A DNA stretch of 64,000 nt from Streptomyces mayonensis (GTDB lineage: Bacteria > Actinomycetota > Actinomycetes > Streptomycetales > Streptomycetaceae). Where the stretch lies: NCBI RefSeq assembly GCF_018982965.1, contig NZ_JACBYP010000002.1, forward strand, positions 62,001-126,000, given 5' to 3'. Numbering within the stretch: the stretch's first letter is position 1; every line of letters starts with the position of its first letter. Below, piece by piece: positions 7,519 to 16,646 of the stretch. The notes beneath the pieces were generated by a model. It did not search any database, was not told the origin of the DNA, and was given only the letters and a program-made list of their open reading frames with translations. Made by a program: the position numbers and the translations under genes.

Positions 7519-8424
7519 TCAGCGGGCCGCTCGGCGGGTGAAGCGGCGCAGTCCTCGGCGGGTGGGTTTGAGGGGCTTGTCCTCGGGGGCCGCCGGTCCC
7601 TGACCGCCCGGGGGCAGGGCCGCCGCGGTGGCGGGAGCGGGAGGCGGCACGGGCCGGTCGCCGTGCGCGAGCCGGTGACGCACCGCCTGGGCCATGGCCT
7701 GGTGGGCGGGGTCCTGCAGCAGGTTCGCCTCGGACAGCCGCTCCCACATGTGCAGCAGTTCCTGCCCGCGGGTGGCGACCTGGCCCTCGTCGAACAGCCG
7801 CTGCCAGGCCGCGGTCGCGCGCGCCACCTCGGGCGCGGCGCGGGTCATGTCCGTACGGCAGCGGATGCGGGCGACGGTCAGCGCGAGCACGGTGGAGAGC
7901 ATGTAGTCGCCGCGCAGGAACGCCAGGTACGCCTCGATCGCCCTCGCCTCCAGCGAGAGCTCGTCCTCCGCGCCCCGGCGCAGGGTGAGGTGCTCGCGCA
8001 GGGCGCTGGCGAGGACGAACGCGGCGTGCAGCTCCTCGCGCTGCGCGTGCTGGATGATCCGCTCGACGCGGGCCAGCGGAGGGAAGGACTCCTCCTCGGC
8101 GGCGGTGCGCTCGCGACCGGGCGGCAGGTCCTCCTCGTCGGCGATGGTCCGGCTGGAGCCGTCGGGGTGGACCCGCAGCCGCGCCACCTGCTGCACGGTG
8201 CGGTCGATGACGGTGGCCGCGACGGGGGCCCGCAGGGTGCGCGCGAACATGGCGACGGCGTCGAGGATCGCCTCGTTGGGCGGCCGCATGCCGCCCATCT
8301 CCAGCAGGTGACCGTTGACCACCGTCGACCCGTCCTCCGCCACGTAGGCGTCGAGCCGGATCAGCGGCGTGGCGCCGAGCACGGGCAGGTTGCCCTCGTC
8401 ACGGGGGGTCAGCGAGTGGGTCAT
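7519..8424 (-). CDS. Hypothetical protein, helical, downstream of NlpC/P60 gene
   Basis: A 301-aa protein with no recognised domain. The first 90 residues are a mixed alpha/beta segment, the middle (about 105-245) is helical with repeated Ala/Leu/Glu heptad-like spacing, and the C-terminus is a Pro/Ala linker ending in a strongly basic tail (PTRRGLRRFTRRAAR). No signal peptide or membrane helix is seen. It begins four bases after the NlpC/P60 stop on the same strand, so the two are probably co-transcribed; a cell-envelope link is only guilt by association. It overlaps no convincing alternative frame. Confidence 0.7.
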   Translation of the reverse strand: MTHSLTPRDEGNLPVLGATPLIRLDAYVAEDGSTVVNGHLLEMGGMRPPNEAILDAVAMFARTLRAPVAATVIDRTVQQVARLRVHPDGSSRTIADEEDLPPGRERTAAEEESFPPLARVERIIQHAQREELHAAFVLASALREHLTLRRGAEDELSLEARAIEAYLAFLRGDYMLSTVLALTVARIRCRTDMTRAAPEVARATAAWQRLFDEGQVATRGQELLHMWERLSEANLLQDPAHQAMAQAVRHRLAHGDRPVPPPAPATAAALPPGGQGPAAPEDKPLKPTRRGLRRFTRRAAR

Positions 8425-8428
8425 CCGC

Positions 8429-9520
8429 TCAGGCTCCGGGTCGTACGACGCCCAGGACGGGCATGATGGCGACGGGCGCGGTCGTCACGCTGCGGCCCGG
8501 CCGCGGGGCGTGGACCATCTGTCCGTCTCCGATGTACATGCCCACGTGGGTGGCGCCGCTGTAGTAGATGATCAGGTCTCCGGGCCGGGCGGAGGACAGG
8601 CTCACGCGGCTCAGCCCCGCCCATTGTGCCTGCGAGGTACGGGGGATGGGGTGGCCGGCCGCGGCCCACGCGGCGGAGGTGAGTCCGGAGCAGTCGTACG
8701 ACGAGGGGCCCACGGCGCCCCACACGTACGGTTTGCCGATCTGCGCCATGGCGAAGCCCACGGCCTTGCCGGCCGCTCCGCTCGCAGGTGTCCCGCCGCC
8801 CTTCCCGGTGCCGGTCGAGCCACCGCCGCCACCGGACTTCGAGGGGCCGGTCCACTCGGCCTCGGCCTGCCTGTTCCGTTCTTCCTCCAACTCGGCCAGC
8901 CTGCGGGTCTGTTCCTCCTCCAGTCCCGCTTCCATCCGCTCGGCCGCGGCGATCTTCTTCTCGATCTTCTCCTTCGACGCGGCCTTGTCCGAACGGCTTT
9001 TCTTCAGCTTGCCCAGTTCCTTGTCGGCCGCTTCGGTCTGCCCGTCCAGTTCCTTGCGGGCGGCCTCCTGGGTCTCGGCGACGTTGGCCACGCCCCGCAT
9101 GGCCTGGCGTGCCTGGGACGCCTCGTCGAGGGCCTGCTCGGGGTGGTCGCCAAGCAGCAACTGGATGCCGGTGGCGGCGAGATCGCCGCCGCGGTACTGG
9201 GTACGGGCGGCGGCGCCCGCGAGGGCGTGCAGCTTCTCCACCCGTTTCTCGGCGCGGGTCAGGTCCTTGCGCAGCGACGCCAGCCGCTTCTCCTGCTCGG
9301 TGGCCTTCTCGTTGGCGGCGTTGTACGCCTCGGTGGCGATCTCCGCCTCGTGGTAAAGGCCGTCCAGTTCGTCGCGGATGTCCTCGATCGACTTGCCGTT
9401 CGGCGAGCCGGGTTCGCCCGGGTCCGCGTAACTGGGGCCGGGGAACAGGGCTATCGCGCAGACGAGGGCCGCGGTGGCGCCCCGGGTCCGTGAGCGTCTG
9501 CCGCCGGTCGACACGTTCAT
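8429..9520 (-). CDS. Secreted NlpC/P60 peptidoglycan endopeptidase with coiled coil
   Basis: A 363-aa secreted cell-wall hydrolase. From the ATG at 9518-9520 there is a basic n-region (GGRRSRTRG), a hydrophobic core (ATAALVCAIALF) and a likely cleavage after SYA. Residues about 45-235 are a Lys/Glu/Ala-rich coiled coil, followed by a Gly/Ser linker and the NlpC/P60 domain, with catalytic C277 in YDCSGLTSAAW and H325 in ATHVGMYIG. These enzymes cut the D-Glu to diamino-acid bond in stem peptides, and the coiled coil usually controls activity. The start codon overlaps the stop of the 151-aa ORF upstream (ATGA); I regard that as accidental joining at an island edge. Confidence 0.9.
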   Translation of the reverse strand: MNVSTGGRRSRTRGATAALVCAIALFPGPSYADPGEPGSPNGKSIEDIRDELDGLYHEAEIATEAYNAANEKATEQEKRLASLRKDLTRAEKRVEKLHALAGAAARTQYRGGDLAATGIQLLLGDHPEQALDEASQARQAMRGVANVAETQEAARKELDGQTEAADKELGKLKKSRSDKAASKEKIEKKIAAAERMEAGLEEEQTRRLAELEEERNRQAEAEWTGPSKSGGGGGSTGTGKGGGTPASGAAGKAVGFAMAQIGKPYVWGAVGPSSYDCSGLTSAAWAAAGHPIPRTSQAQWAGLSRVSLSSARPGDLIIYYSGATHVGMYIGDGQMVHAPRPGRSVTTAPVAIMPVLGVVRPGA

Positions 9521-9972
9521 GCTCTCCAGATTCCAGACGTCGCGAGCGGGCGGCTCAGACGGACGGCTGCCACCGCGGTCGCCACCACGGGTCGCGTGGA
9601 GGGCCGTTCGAGCCTTGAACACACTACCTTCCCCCGATCACCCCCTCCCCACGTGCCCACGCGTGTCACCTTGCTCACGGGCAACTCTTGCAGGGCCAAA
9701 GAATAGTTGCACCCGATGTCATAGAGGGTGATCTTGGTGGAATACGCCGTAGCGGCCCGGTTGACACCGCTCTGCCAGGTGCCGTTGCCCGACTCACCCT
9801 TGCGGATGTACTCGCACTCGAAGGACATGTCGGTACTCGTGACGGCCAGGTGGGCGGCGGCCACGTGCTTGGCCGCGTCGATGAGGAAGTCGTCGACACC
9901 GAGGGAGAGCAGGTCGTCGAGGCCACCGGCGATCGCTGTCGGCCCCACGCGTCGCGCCGCACGGTTGCTCAC
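9517..9972 (-). CDS. Unknown 151-aa protein translationally coupled to drmC
   Basis: The GTG start at 9970-9972 overlaps the drmC stop by GTGA, making this the fourth gene of the drmABC operon. The first 115 residues look like a compact soluble protein: an acidic helical start (GGLDDLLSLGVDDFLIDAAKH), then beta-like segments (TDMSFECEYIRKGES, TKITLYDIGCNYSLALQEL). The last 35 residues are Arg/Ala/Val-rich and coincide with the leader of the NlpC/P60 gene, so the natural C-terminus may be lost or extended. I recognise no family. Its coupling suggests a small accessory DISARM protein. It could be a chance frame only if the drmC overlap is accidental, which seems unlikely. Confidence 0.6.
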   Translation of the reverse strand: MSNRAARRVGPTAIAGGLDDLLSLGVDDFLIDAAKHVAAAHLAVTSTDMSFECEYIRKGESGNGTWQSGVNRAATAYSTKITLYDIGCNYSLALQELPVSKVTRVGTWGGGDRGKVVCSRLERPSTRPVVATAVAAVRLSRPLATSGIWRA

Positions 9973-10733
9973 GGCCGCAACGGCTTCAGCGAGCCCAGAC
10001 GTTGCAGCTCGATGATGTGCTCAGCCGCTCGTCGCGGTGCTTCGCCCCCGTTCACCAGCACTCCTGCCTCGATGTTGCGGTGGACCGCGGACTCGGTCAG
10101 GTTGGCGCTGCCCAGGAACAGCGTACGGCGGTCGGCCACCGCGAGCTTGGCGTGCTGGCGCGAGTGAGGGTGGCCGTCGGGGTCCCGGGCCCAGTGCCAC
10201 ACGCTCAGTCCGGGAACGGACCTGAACGCCTCGGCCGGTTCCCGGCCCCCCAGGAGTCCGTTCGCGCCGGCCAGCGTCTCGACCACGACATGGATCCTCA
10301 CGCCCCGTGCCACAGCCGATGCGAGAGCCCGGGTCAGAGCTGGGTACGGGCGGGCCGCATAGGTCATGGCGAGCAGCTCGTCCTGGGCCTCGTCGATGAC
10401 GTCGGCCAGCACCTGGGCGGTCGCCCGCACCGGTACGCCCGGCGTGGACGGGCCGCTCCACACCGTGCGGACCCGTACCCTGTCCCGGGCCCGCAGCATG
10501 GCCGCGACATAGCCCCGCACGTAGGCAGCTGCCTCGGCGAGCGGCACCGAGGCTCGCTCCATCGCGTCGTACAGCTCTGCCACGGCCATGTCGGCTCCGG
10601 GGCCGGTGAGTTCGGCCCGGGCACGCTCCCTGCTTCCTCGACGTGCCAGCAGGCCGGCTAGGTCCTTGCTCCGGGACAGGCCGAGGACCGCGACGGCGGA
10701 CTCCGCCGCGGTCTCGAACTCGCGCCGGCTCAC
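9969..10733 (-). CDS. drmC: DISARM phospholipase D-like protein DrmC
   Basis: A 254-aa phospholipase D-superfamily protein. A single HKD-type motif is visible near residue 213 as HAKLAVAD followed by LFLGSANLTESA, the standard second half of a PLD active site. The N-terminal 90 residues are helical. In DISARM, DrmC accompanies the DrmA-DrmB complex and is reported dispensable for part of the protection. The GTG start at 10731-10733 overlaps the drmB stop by GTGA; the longer upstream frame lies inside drmB. Its own stop overlaps the next gene by GTGA. The order drmA-drmB-drmC with overlaps is the DISARM core arrangement. Confidence 0.88.
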   Translation of the reverse strand: MSRREFETAAESAVAVLGLSRSKDLAGLLARRGSRERARAELTGPGADMAVAELYDAMERASVPLAEAAAYVRGYVAAMLRARDRVRVRTVWSGPSTPGVPVRATAQVLADVIDEAQDELLAMTYAARPYPALTRALASAVARGVRIHVVVETLAGANGLLGGREPAEAFRSVPGLSVWHWARDPDGHPHSRQHAKLAVADRRTLFLGSANLTESAVHRNIEAGVLVNGGEAPRRAAEHIIELQRLGSLKPLRP

Positions 10734-12625
10734 GGCAGCAGACCGACCGGTGTCAGTATCTGCTCCTTGTCCCCGGACAGCGGAACGAGGAAGCGGCGGT
10801 CCAGGAACCGGTTGGCACGCTCGCACGTGGTCTCGGAGACGAAGAGGCAGACGTGGCAGGCCGCCCCGTGGAGGTAGTCACCCGGGTCGTGGGGCAGGCG
10901 CTCCGAGCAGAGCGGGTCGGCCGAGCAGTGCCCTGCGTCGGCCAGGGCCCTGCGGACGATCCGGCCGAACTCGCGTTCCTCGGCCAAGGAGACCAGGCCA
11001 CCGAGGGTGCCCTCCGAGTCCGGGACGGAGGTGTAGATCAGGATTCCCGTCCTCGGGTTCTGTTCGTCGCCGGCGTAGATCCGTTCGGCCAGGGAGGCCG
11101 AGCTGTAACCGCATTCGAGGGCGATGGTGCGGATCAGCAGGTGGGAGAGGGTGTGCAGGGCGATGTAGCGAGCCCCGGGCCAACCGTGGAACGGGTCGAA
11201 GTCACTCGTCTTGCGGTCCGACTTCCGGTTGGTGCGGAACCGGCCGTAGGCCTCCCGGTGCGCCTCCATCTGCGGCGACTTCTCCATGCGCGCCACCCAC
11301 TGCGTCATGAGGTCGTCCCGCACCCGGACGAAGACCCCCTCTCCGCGGACCTCGCTGGCCGGCACCCAGTTCTGCGTGCCCCGCGACAGGTCGACGCGGG
11401 TGGCGATCTCAGGTGACTCGGGGTCGGGGGCGTCGAGCCGGGTGAAACCGATCAGGGCGCGCGCCTCGCGAAGCCGCTCGACCTGGCGGACGTCCGAGAG
11501 GAGTTCGCCCAGCGGCGCCGGGACGGAGACGGGTCTGAGGGCGAAGTCGTCACTGGGCGGCGGGACCGGGCCGGACAGAGCCTCCCATTCGGGTCGGAAG
11601 AGGTCGGCCTGGACGTCAGGGGCGGACGGAGCCGGTCCCTCGGTCCCCTGCTTGCGGGCCGCGACGGCCGCGAAGACGGCGTCGGCGTCGAACTCCTTGA
11701 GGAAACCGAACTGGGGCAGCCGCGCCATGAAAGCGAGCTCGCTCCGGTCCTCCACCTTCTCGAGCTCCGGCCAGTGGTCGTCGAGCAGTTTGTCGATGTC
11801 GCCCCCTTGTGCCTTGGGCAGCGCAAGGGCGCTGAGGGTGAGCGGGAACCACTGGTTGGAGGCGCCAGCGACCATCAGTACCGACTTCTGGTCGCAGCCG
11901 TTCGGCGCGTAGGTGCCCAGGTGCGGATGGCGGCCGCGGCAGTGGGGCAGATGGCGGCGCCCGCGTTCGCCCATGGCCTCCCGGATGTTGCGCTTGGCGC
12001 CGCAGGCGACGCATTCGATGGTGACGTTGGCGGCCTGGTTGCCGCCGTGGTCCTTCATGCGCAGCTTGGGCCGGGGGATCCTGCCGCAGGCCTGCCCGTG
12101 GTGGACGTACGGGGTGTAGGGGAACTCGTCGAGGTGGCCCTCCGTGCACACGAGGGTGAAGCGGGCGGCCACGGCGAGCGGGGGCTTGCCCCGCTTGCAG
12201 TCGTGGACGAACTTGGCCTCGTGCGGCGCACGCGCGTTGCCGTTGAGGAAGGTGAACTCGTCGGAGTCGATGGCGGCGAGGACGTTGCAGGCGGTGCAGC
12301 GCAGCCACTGCGGGAACGGTGCGGCGGGCACTCCGACCCCCTGCGCCGCCCAGCCCATGGGATCCGTGTCCGCCCCCTCCAGCCACGGGGCGGCGCGCAA
12401 CTGCTCGATCTGCCCGCGTCCGTAGCGCTGGAGCGAGCGGTTGACGGCCGCGCGCAGCCGGGGTTCGTCGATGTCGTAGTCGGTGATGCCGGAGTAGCTC
12501 CAGGCGTCGAGTCCCCTGACGAGTACGGAGAAGTTCGGCAGGTCGACGAGGGAGCCGACACCGGCGGTGAACATGAGGTGACTGGGGCGGACAGCTCCGA
12601 CCCTGCGGTTCGTCCGAGTGGTCAT
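10730..12625 (-). CDS. drmB: DISARM protein DrmB (DUF1998)
   Basis: A 631-aa DUF1998 protein. Several paired cysteines suggest zinc sites: LRCTACNV, VCTEGH, IECVACGAKRN and HCRGRHPH. The C-terminal DUF1998 hallmark is present as HGAACHVCLFVSETTCERANRFLDR split over residues about 585-610. DrmB forms the core complex with the DrmA helicase and acts on incoming DNA with 5' overhangs. The ATG at 12623-12625 overlaps the drmA stop (ATGA), with GGAGGG seven bases upstream. Family assignment is strong; the biochemical role is known from other DISARM systems only. Confidence 0.9.
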   Translation of the reverse strand: MTTRTNRRVGAVRPSHLMFTAGVGSLVDLPNFSVLVRGLDAWSYSGITDYDIDEPRLRAAVNRSLQRYGRGQIEQLRAAPWLEGADTDPMGWAAQGVGVPAAPFPQWLRCTACNVLAAIDSDEFTFLNGNARAPHEAKFVHDCKRGKPPLAVAARFTLVCTEGHLDEFPYTPYVHHGQACGRIPRPKLRMKDHGGNQAANVTIECVACGAKRNIREAMGERGRRHLPHCRGRHPHLGTYAPNGCDQKSVLMVAGASNQWFPLTLSALALPKAQGGDIDKLLDDHWPELEKVEDRSELAFMARLPQFGFLKEFDADAVFAAVAARKQGTEGPAPSAPDVQADLFRPEWEALSGPVPPPSDDFALRPVSVPAPLGELLSDVRQVERLREARALIGFTRLDAPDPESPEIATRVDLSRGTQNWVPASEVRGEGVFVRVRDDLMTQWVARMEKSPQMEAHREAYGRFRTNRKSDRKTSDFDPFHGWPGARYIALHTLSHLLIRTIALECGYSSASLAERIYAGDEQNPRTGILIYTSVPDSEGTLGGLVSLAEEREFGRIVRRALADAGHCSADPLCSERLPHDPGDYLHGAACHVCLFVSETTCERANRFLDRRFLVPLSGDKEQILTPVGLLP

Positions 12626-15600
12626 CGCTGTGCCCTCCTGGGCGTGTCCGCGGTGGTGGGTCCGTACTCGTCGCTGTCCACGGTCGCCGCCAGGTCGGAG
12701 TCGGTGTCGGCGCCGGTGTCTGTGTCGGCCGCTCCGAAGTCCCAGTCCGGGCCGCCGCCCGAGGGGTCTTCGAGGGAGGCTCCGCCGCCGGGCAGCAGGA
12801 GGTTGATCTCGTTCTCCGTCTCGCGCATCGACATGCCGACGGTCAGTTCGGTCCAGCGGGATCCGTCCGCCCGTCGGAGCAGCCCGTTCACGACGGTGGT
12901 CTTGTGCTTCTCCTTGCGGTAGCCGAGAGCCGCGCTGTTCTCGTCCCGCTTGCGGCGCCACTCGTCCTTCAGCCGGTCCAGCCGTTCGCTCAGGTACTGA
13001 CGGGAGAGGTCGTCTCCCACCCGTTCCGCGCGTTCCAGCAGCCGGCGTTCGACGTCCCTGGCGAGCGACCCGTCGAGATCGACATGCTGGGCGTCCAGGT
13101 TGCGTGAGGTGTCGGGGGACGCCTGACGCAGCGCCGCCACGTAGGTGGCGGCGACCCCCCGGTCGAGAGCGCGGCGGGTGAATGGGGTGACGGAGAGAGC
13201 CTCGACCCGGCGGTAGAAGGTGGCGTGGTAGTGCTCGAAGTCCTCGTAGTGGGCGAGGTCGCGGGGGCGTGACCAGTTGTAGAGGGTGACGACGAGACCG
13301 GGCCGCGAGGCGTCACGGCCGACGCGCGAGGACGCCTGAATGTACTCGGCGGTGTTCTTCGGCTGGCCGACGACCAGCATCAGTCCGAACCGGGAGACGT
13401 CGACACCCACTTGGAGCATGGAGGTGGCCAGGACGGCGTCGACCGCCTGCCGGGCGAGCGGCGTCATGGCGGCCCGGGGCTCCCGCTTCTCCTTCGCGGC
13501 GACCGCGTACTCCCGCAGGAAGGCGCGTCGGCGGTCGGAGGTGTCCCGCTCGGGATCGAACTCGGTCTCCAGGCGCTTGAGTGCGGCACCGATGTCGGAG
13601 GAGGAGATGCGTGAGGTCAGTTCCTGGATGCCGAGCATGCCGGTGCGGCTCACGATGCGGTCGGCCAGTGTGTTCTGGCCCCGGCGGCTGCCGTTGGAAC
13701 GCACCCGGGTCGTGATGTCGTCGTCCATGTAGCGCCGCATGCCCGCGAGTTCACGGGTCGCGTTGAAGTAGCCGACCAGGGTCATGTACGGATCGGCCGG
13801 CTTGCCGTAGTCGTCGAAGAGCTGCTGTCCGGCCAGGAGGAGGATCTCGGCGACCCGGATCTCGGCGGCCTTGAGGCGGGTGCCGTGCGCGCACACGCCC
13901 AGGTACCGCCGGCCGGGGGCGGCGCGGCTCAGCTCGACCTGCCGGGAGAAGAACGTGTCCCCGACGTCGAGGACCTGTGGCGGGAAGACGGCCACCTTGC
14001 GTCCGAAGACGCCCCGCACCTGGTCGGCGGCCCGTTTGGTCGTCGCAGTGGAGGCGACGATCTTGGCCGCGGTCTCGTGACGTAGCCCCTGGGCGTCGGT
14101 GACGCTCCAGGTGCACAACTGATCGACGGCGGATTCGAAGAGGCCGACGGTGGTGCCGAGGGCGCCGGAGATCAGGTGCAGCTCGTCCTGGATGATCAGG
14201 TCCGGGGGACGCAGGCGCGTCACCGGCTGTGCGGTGACGCCGGGCAGGTCTCCCCTGGCGTTGTGGCGGCTGCCGCAGCCGGTCTTGGCGTCGAGGTCGT
14301 CGTGGCGGTAGCCGTGCCGCGGGCACAGTTCGGTGACCCTGCCGAACAGCAGGCCGGCGTACCCGTTCCAGGGCAGCTGGGCGAACTTGTCCACGGTGGC
14401 GATCAGCAGGGCCGGGGCGAGCCGGTAGATCTCCTCGTCGACCGTGAGCACCGGGATGCCCTCGCCGGGCGACGTGCGCCGGGAGAAGGGGCAGCGGTCC
14501 TCGCCCTCCCCGCGCGGGCAGTACAGCAGGACGCGGCGCCGCGCCTCGTCGTACTCCATGTGGGAGCGGGCGGTCAGTCCGGTGCCGCACCACGGGCAGG
14601 TGAGGACCTGCAGGACGCGGGCGTGCTTGTCACTCGCGTTCTCCCGGGCCTCGGCGATCTGGTCCTTGGCCTCGCCGAACCAGTTGGGCGAGACGGAGGT
14701 TCCCACCCACAGTCCGATACGGAACGGGGTGGCGCCCCAGCGGGCGTCCCGGGCGAACTCCTCGCGGCGCAGCACTTCGCAGGCGCTGACCAGGGCGGCG
14801 GCACGCTGGAACTGCTGGGCGGTCAGCAGGCGCAGGGTGTAGCGCATGAGGACGCCGACGCCCGCCTCACCGCTGCGTGCCTCGGTGCCGGAGCCGATCG
14901 TGCCCTGCAGGCGCCGCAGCGCGAACGTGTACGCAGCGAGGCCGAGGTAGGCCTCGGTCTTGCCGCCACCGGTCGGGAAGAACAGCAGGTCGACGAGTGC
15001 TTCGCGGCCGGTGCCGCGATGGGGGTGCCCGGGCCGGCTGAGGGAGTCGAGGTTCAGCAGGACGAAGGCAAGCTGAAAGGGGCGCCAGCTGGCTGCCTGC
15101 TTGCCTTGCGCGTGGATCCGATCGTGGGCCTCCTGGTAGGAGGCGTGGTCGTCCTCGCGTCCGGCGCGGGCGGTGGCGATCGCGGTGTTGCGGCGCTGGA
15201 GTGCCATGGCCCGGTTGGCGAACCGGAAGGCCTCCAGAGCGGTGTCGTCGGCCACTAGCCGGTCGATGCCGAGGGTTGTGCGGTCGCAGATCTCCAGTGC
15301 CTGGTCGATAGCGACGTCGGCCGAGGCGCGCAGGTCGTCGGGGAGCGAACGGGCCTTGGCGCGCTGCTGTTCGAGCCAGGCTCCGTAGCCGTCGGCGAGC
15401 GGGGCGAGAGCGGCGCTCAGTTCGGTCCGGCGGGCGGGCACCGCGAGGGCCGCGAGTTCGTCCATGCCGAGTTCGAGCCCGCGGAGGAGGTCCTGCTCCC
15501 CGACGGTCGGTGCGGTGGTGGCCCGGACGTCGTACTCGGGCAGCCAGGCGGTCGTGAGGCGGTGCGCGTTGCGTTCGCCGTCGCGCACCTGCGCGTGCAC

Positions 15601-16458
15601 GGCGACGTTGCGGCCCTTGGCGTGGCTGAGGCTGTCCCGGTAGAGGAGCCGGAGCCTGTCCTCCTCGGCGTCCTCGGTGCCGTTGCCGCGGCCGGCGGGG
15701 TCGAGTGGGTCATCGACCGGGCAGAAGACCGCCGCCTGGTCGTCCGGGAAGGCGGTGACGTCGATCTCCGTCTGGAAGAGCCAGCGGGCGTCCCGGGCCT
15801 CACGGCTGTCCTCCTGCCGGTTCACCAGGGCGAGTTCGACGACCCGGAGGTCCTCGGTGCCGGCCCGGCCGGTGTGCCGGCGCACCTGTACGTCGAGGAC
15901 GGCCTCTCCCTCCTCGAGTCCGACGGTGTGGTCCGTCGCGCCCGTCACGTCGATGTCCACCGGGTGCTCGACCGGCTCGCGCGACCAGACCCTGCGCGTC
16001 GTGCCGCGGTCGGTGGCCTCCTCCGACTGCGTGTAGCGGCCCCAGCGGGCGGTGACGCTGAGCGTGCCGACGGAAGCGGGGACCGTGAAGGACAGCCCCA
16101 TGGAGGAGGCCCAGATGTGCCCGGCGGCCTGCGGGGTCAGCCGCTCCTGCAGTTCGCTGTCGTCGCCCTCCTGCTCGTCGCCCGACTCCCCGTCCGCGCT
16201 CTGCGCGGCCACGAGGGCGATCCGGTCGGCGGTGCCGGTCTGGGGCCGCGGACCGAGCATGCCCACGAGATACCGGTCGCGCGGCCCGGACGAGGCGCTC
16301 GGCAGGGTTTCGGTCGCTCCGTCCCAGGGGCCCAGCAGATCGCGGCGGACGTAGGTGACGAGTCCGTCCCGCACGTCGTACGAGTCCCCGGCACGAAACG
16401 TCTGGGGCACTTCGTCGAGCGGGTGTGGGACAGCGGCCTGGGCAGGCTGGGCCGGCAT
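12622..16458 (-). CDS. drmA: DISARM helicase DrmA
   Basis: A 1278-aa SF2-type helicase. An N-terminal region of about 450 residues precedes Walker A in FFPTGGGKTEAYLGL (near residue 496) and a DEXH box IQDELHLISG (near 758). Motif III-like ASTATTKRA and a C-terminal helicase block with QASSRVGRDASRPG follow. Zinc-type cysteine pairs (TCPWCGTG, CPRHGYRH) lie between the motor motifs. DrmA with DrmB recognises and restricts unmodified phage DNA. The ATG at 16456-16458 has AAGGA upstream. A promoter TTGTGT-N17-TATTCT lies about 70 bp upstream and contains the island's shared 14-bp element. It heads a coupled drmABC-orf151 operon divergent from the UvrD-like gene. Confidence 0.92.
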   Translation of the reverse strand: MPAQPAQAAVPHPLDEVPQTFRAGDSYDVRDGLVTYVRRDLLGPWDGATETLPSASSGPRDRYLVGMLGPRPQTGTADRIALVAAQSADGESGDEQEGDDSELQERLTPQAAGHIWASSMGLSFTVPASVGTLSVTARWGRYTQSEEATDRGTTRRVWSREPVEHPVDIDVTGATDHTVGLEEGEAVLDVQVRRHTGRAGTEDLRVVELALVNRQEDSREARDARWLFQTEIDVTAFPDDQAAVFCPVDDPLDPAGRGNGTEDAEEDRLRLLYRDSLSHAKGRNVAVHAQVRDGERNAHRLTTAWLPEYDVRATTAPTVGEQDLLRGLELGMDELAALAVPARRTELSAALAPLADGYGAWLEQQRAKARSLPDDLRASADVAIDQALEICDRTTLGIDRLVADDTALEAFRFANRAMALQRRNTAIATARAGREDDHASYQEAHDRIHAQGKQAASWRPFQLAFVLLNLDSLSRPGHPHRGTGREALVDLLFFPTGGGKTEAYLGLAAYTFALRRLQGTIGSGTEARSGEAGVGVLMRYTLRLLTAQQFQRAAALVSACEVLRREEFARDARWGATPFRIGLWVGTSVSPNWFGEAKDQIAEARENASDKHARVLQVLTCPWCGTGLTARSHMEYDEARRRVLLYCPRGEGEDRCPFSRRTSPGEGIPVLTVDEEIYRLAPALLIATVDKFAQLPWNGYAGLLFGRVTELCPRHGYRHDDLDAKTGCGSRHNARGDLPGVTAQPVTRLRPPDLIIQDELHLISGALGTTVGLFESAVDQLCTWSVTDAQGLRHETAAKIVASTATTKRAADQVRGVFGRKVAVFPPQVLDVGDTFFSRQVELSRAAPGRRYLGVCAHGTRLKAAEIRVAEILLLAGQQLFDDYGKPADPYMTLVGYFNATRELAGMRRYMDDDITTRVRSNGSRRGQNTLADRIVSRTGMLGIQELTSRISSSDIGAALKRLETEFDPERDTSDRRRAFLREYAVAAKEKREPRAAMTPLARQAVDAVLATSMLQVGVDVSRFGLMLVVGQPKNTAEYIQASSRVGRDASRPGLVVTLYNWSRPRDLAHYEDFEHYHATFYRRVEALSVTPFTRRALDRGVAATYVAALRQASPDTSRNLDAQHVDLDGSLARDVERRLLERAERVGDDLSRQYLSERLDRLKDEWRRKRDENSAALGYRKEKHKTTVVNGLLRRADGSRWTELTVGMSMRETENEINLLLPGGGASLEDPSGGGPDWDFGAADTDTGADTDSDLAATVDSDEYGPTTADTPRRAQR

Positions 16459-16533
16459 GCGGTGGGTCCTTCCGGACGGATCCGATGGAGCACGAGTGGA
16501 GCACGAGCGGGATCACAGGTGTGACAGCACTGA

Positions 16534-16562
16534 AGAATAGACCGTTGACTCAGTTCACACAA
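16534..16562 (-). promoter_or_regulatory. drmA promoter with embedded shared element (site A)
   Basis: On the minus strand -35 TTGTGT (16562-16557), a 17-bp spacer and -10 TATTCT (16539-16534) precede drmA by about 70 bp. The 14-bp element GTGAACTGAGTCAA (16558-16545) begins inside the -35 box and fills the spacer. On the other strand the same bases supply TTGACT, usable as -35 for the divergent UvrD-like gene with TGTGAT 18 bp later. Confidence 0.72.
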
Positions 16563-16646
16563 CGAATATGTGATGCTTGGTCATTCCGGTCGGCCGTAGT
16601 CTCTAGGCTGGTCCCGACCGTCGCCCACCCGTCACCGAGGACGCCG

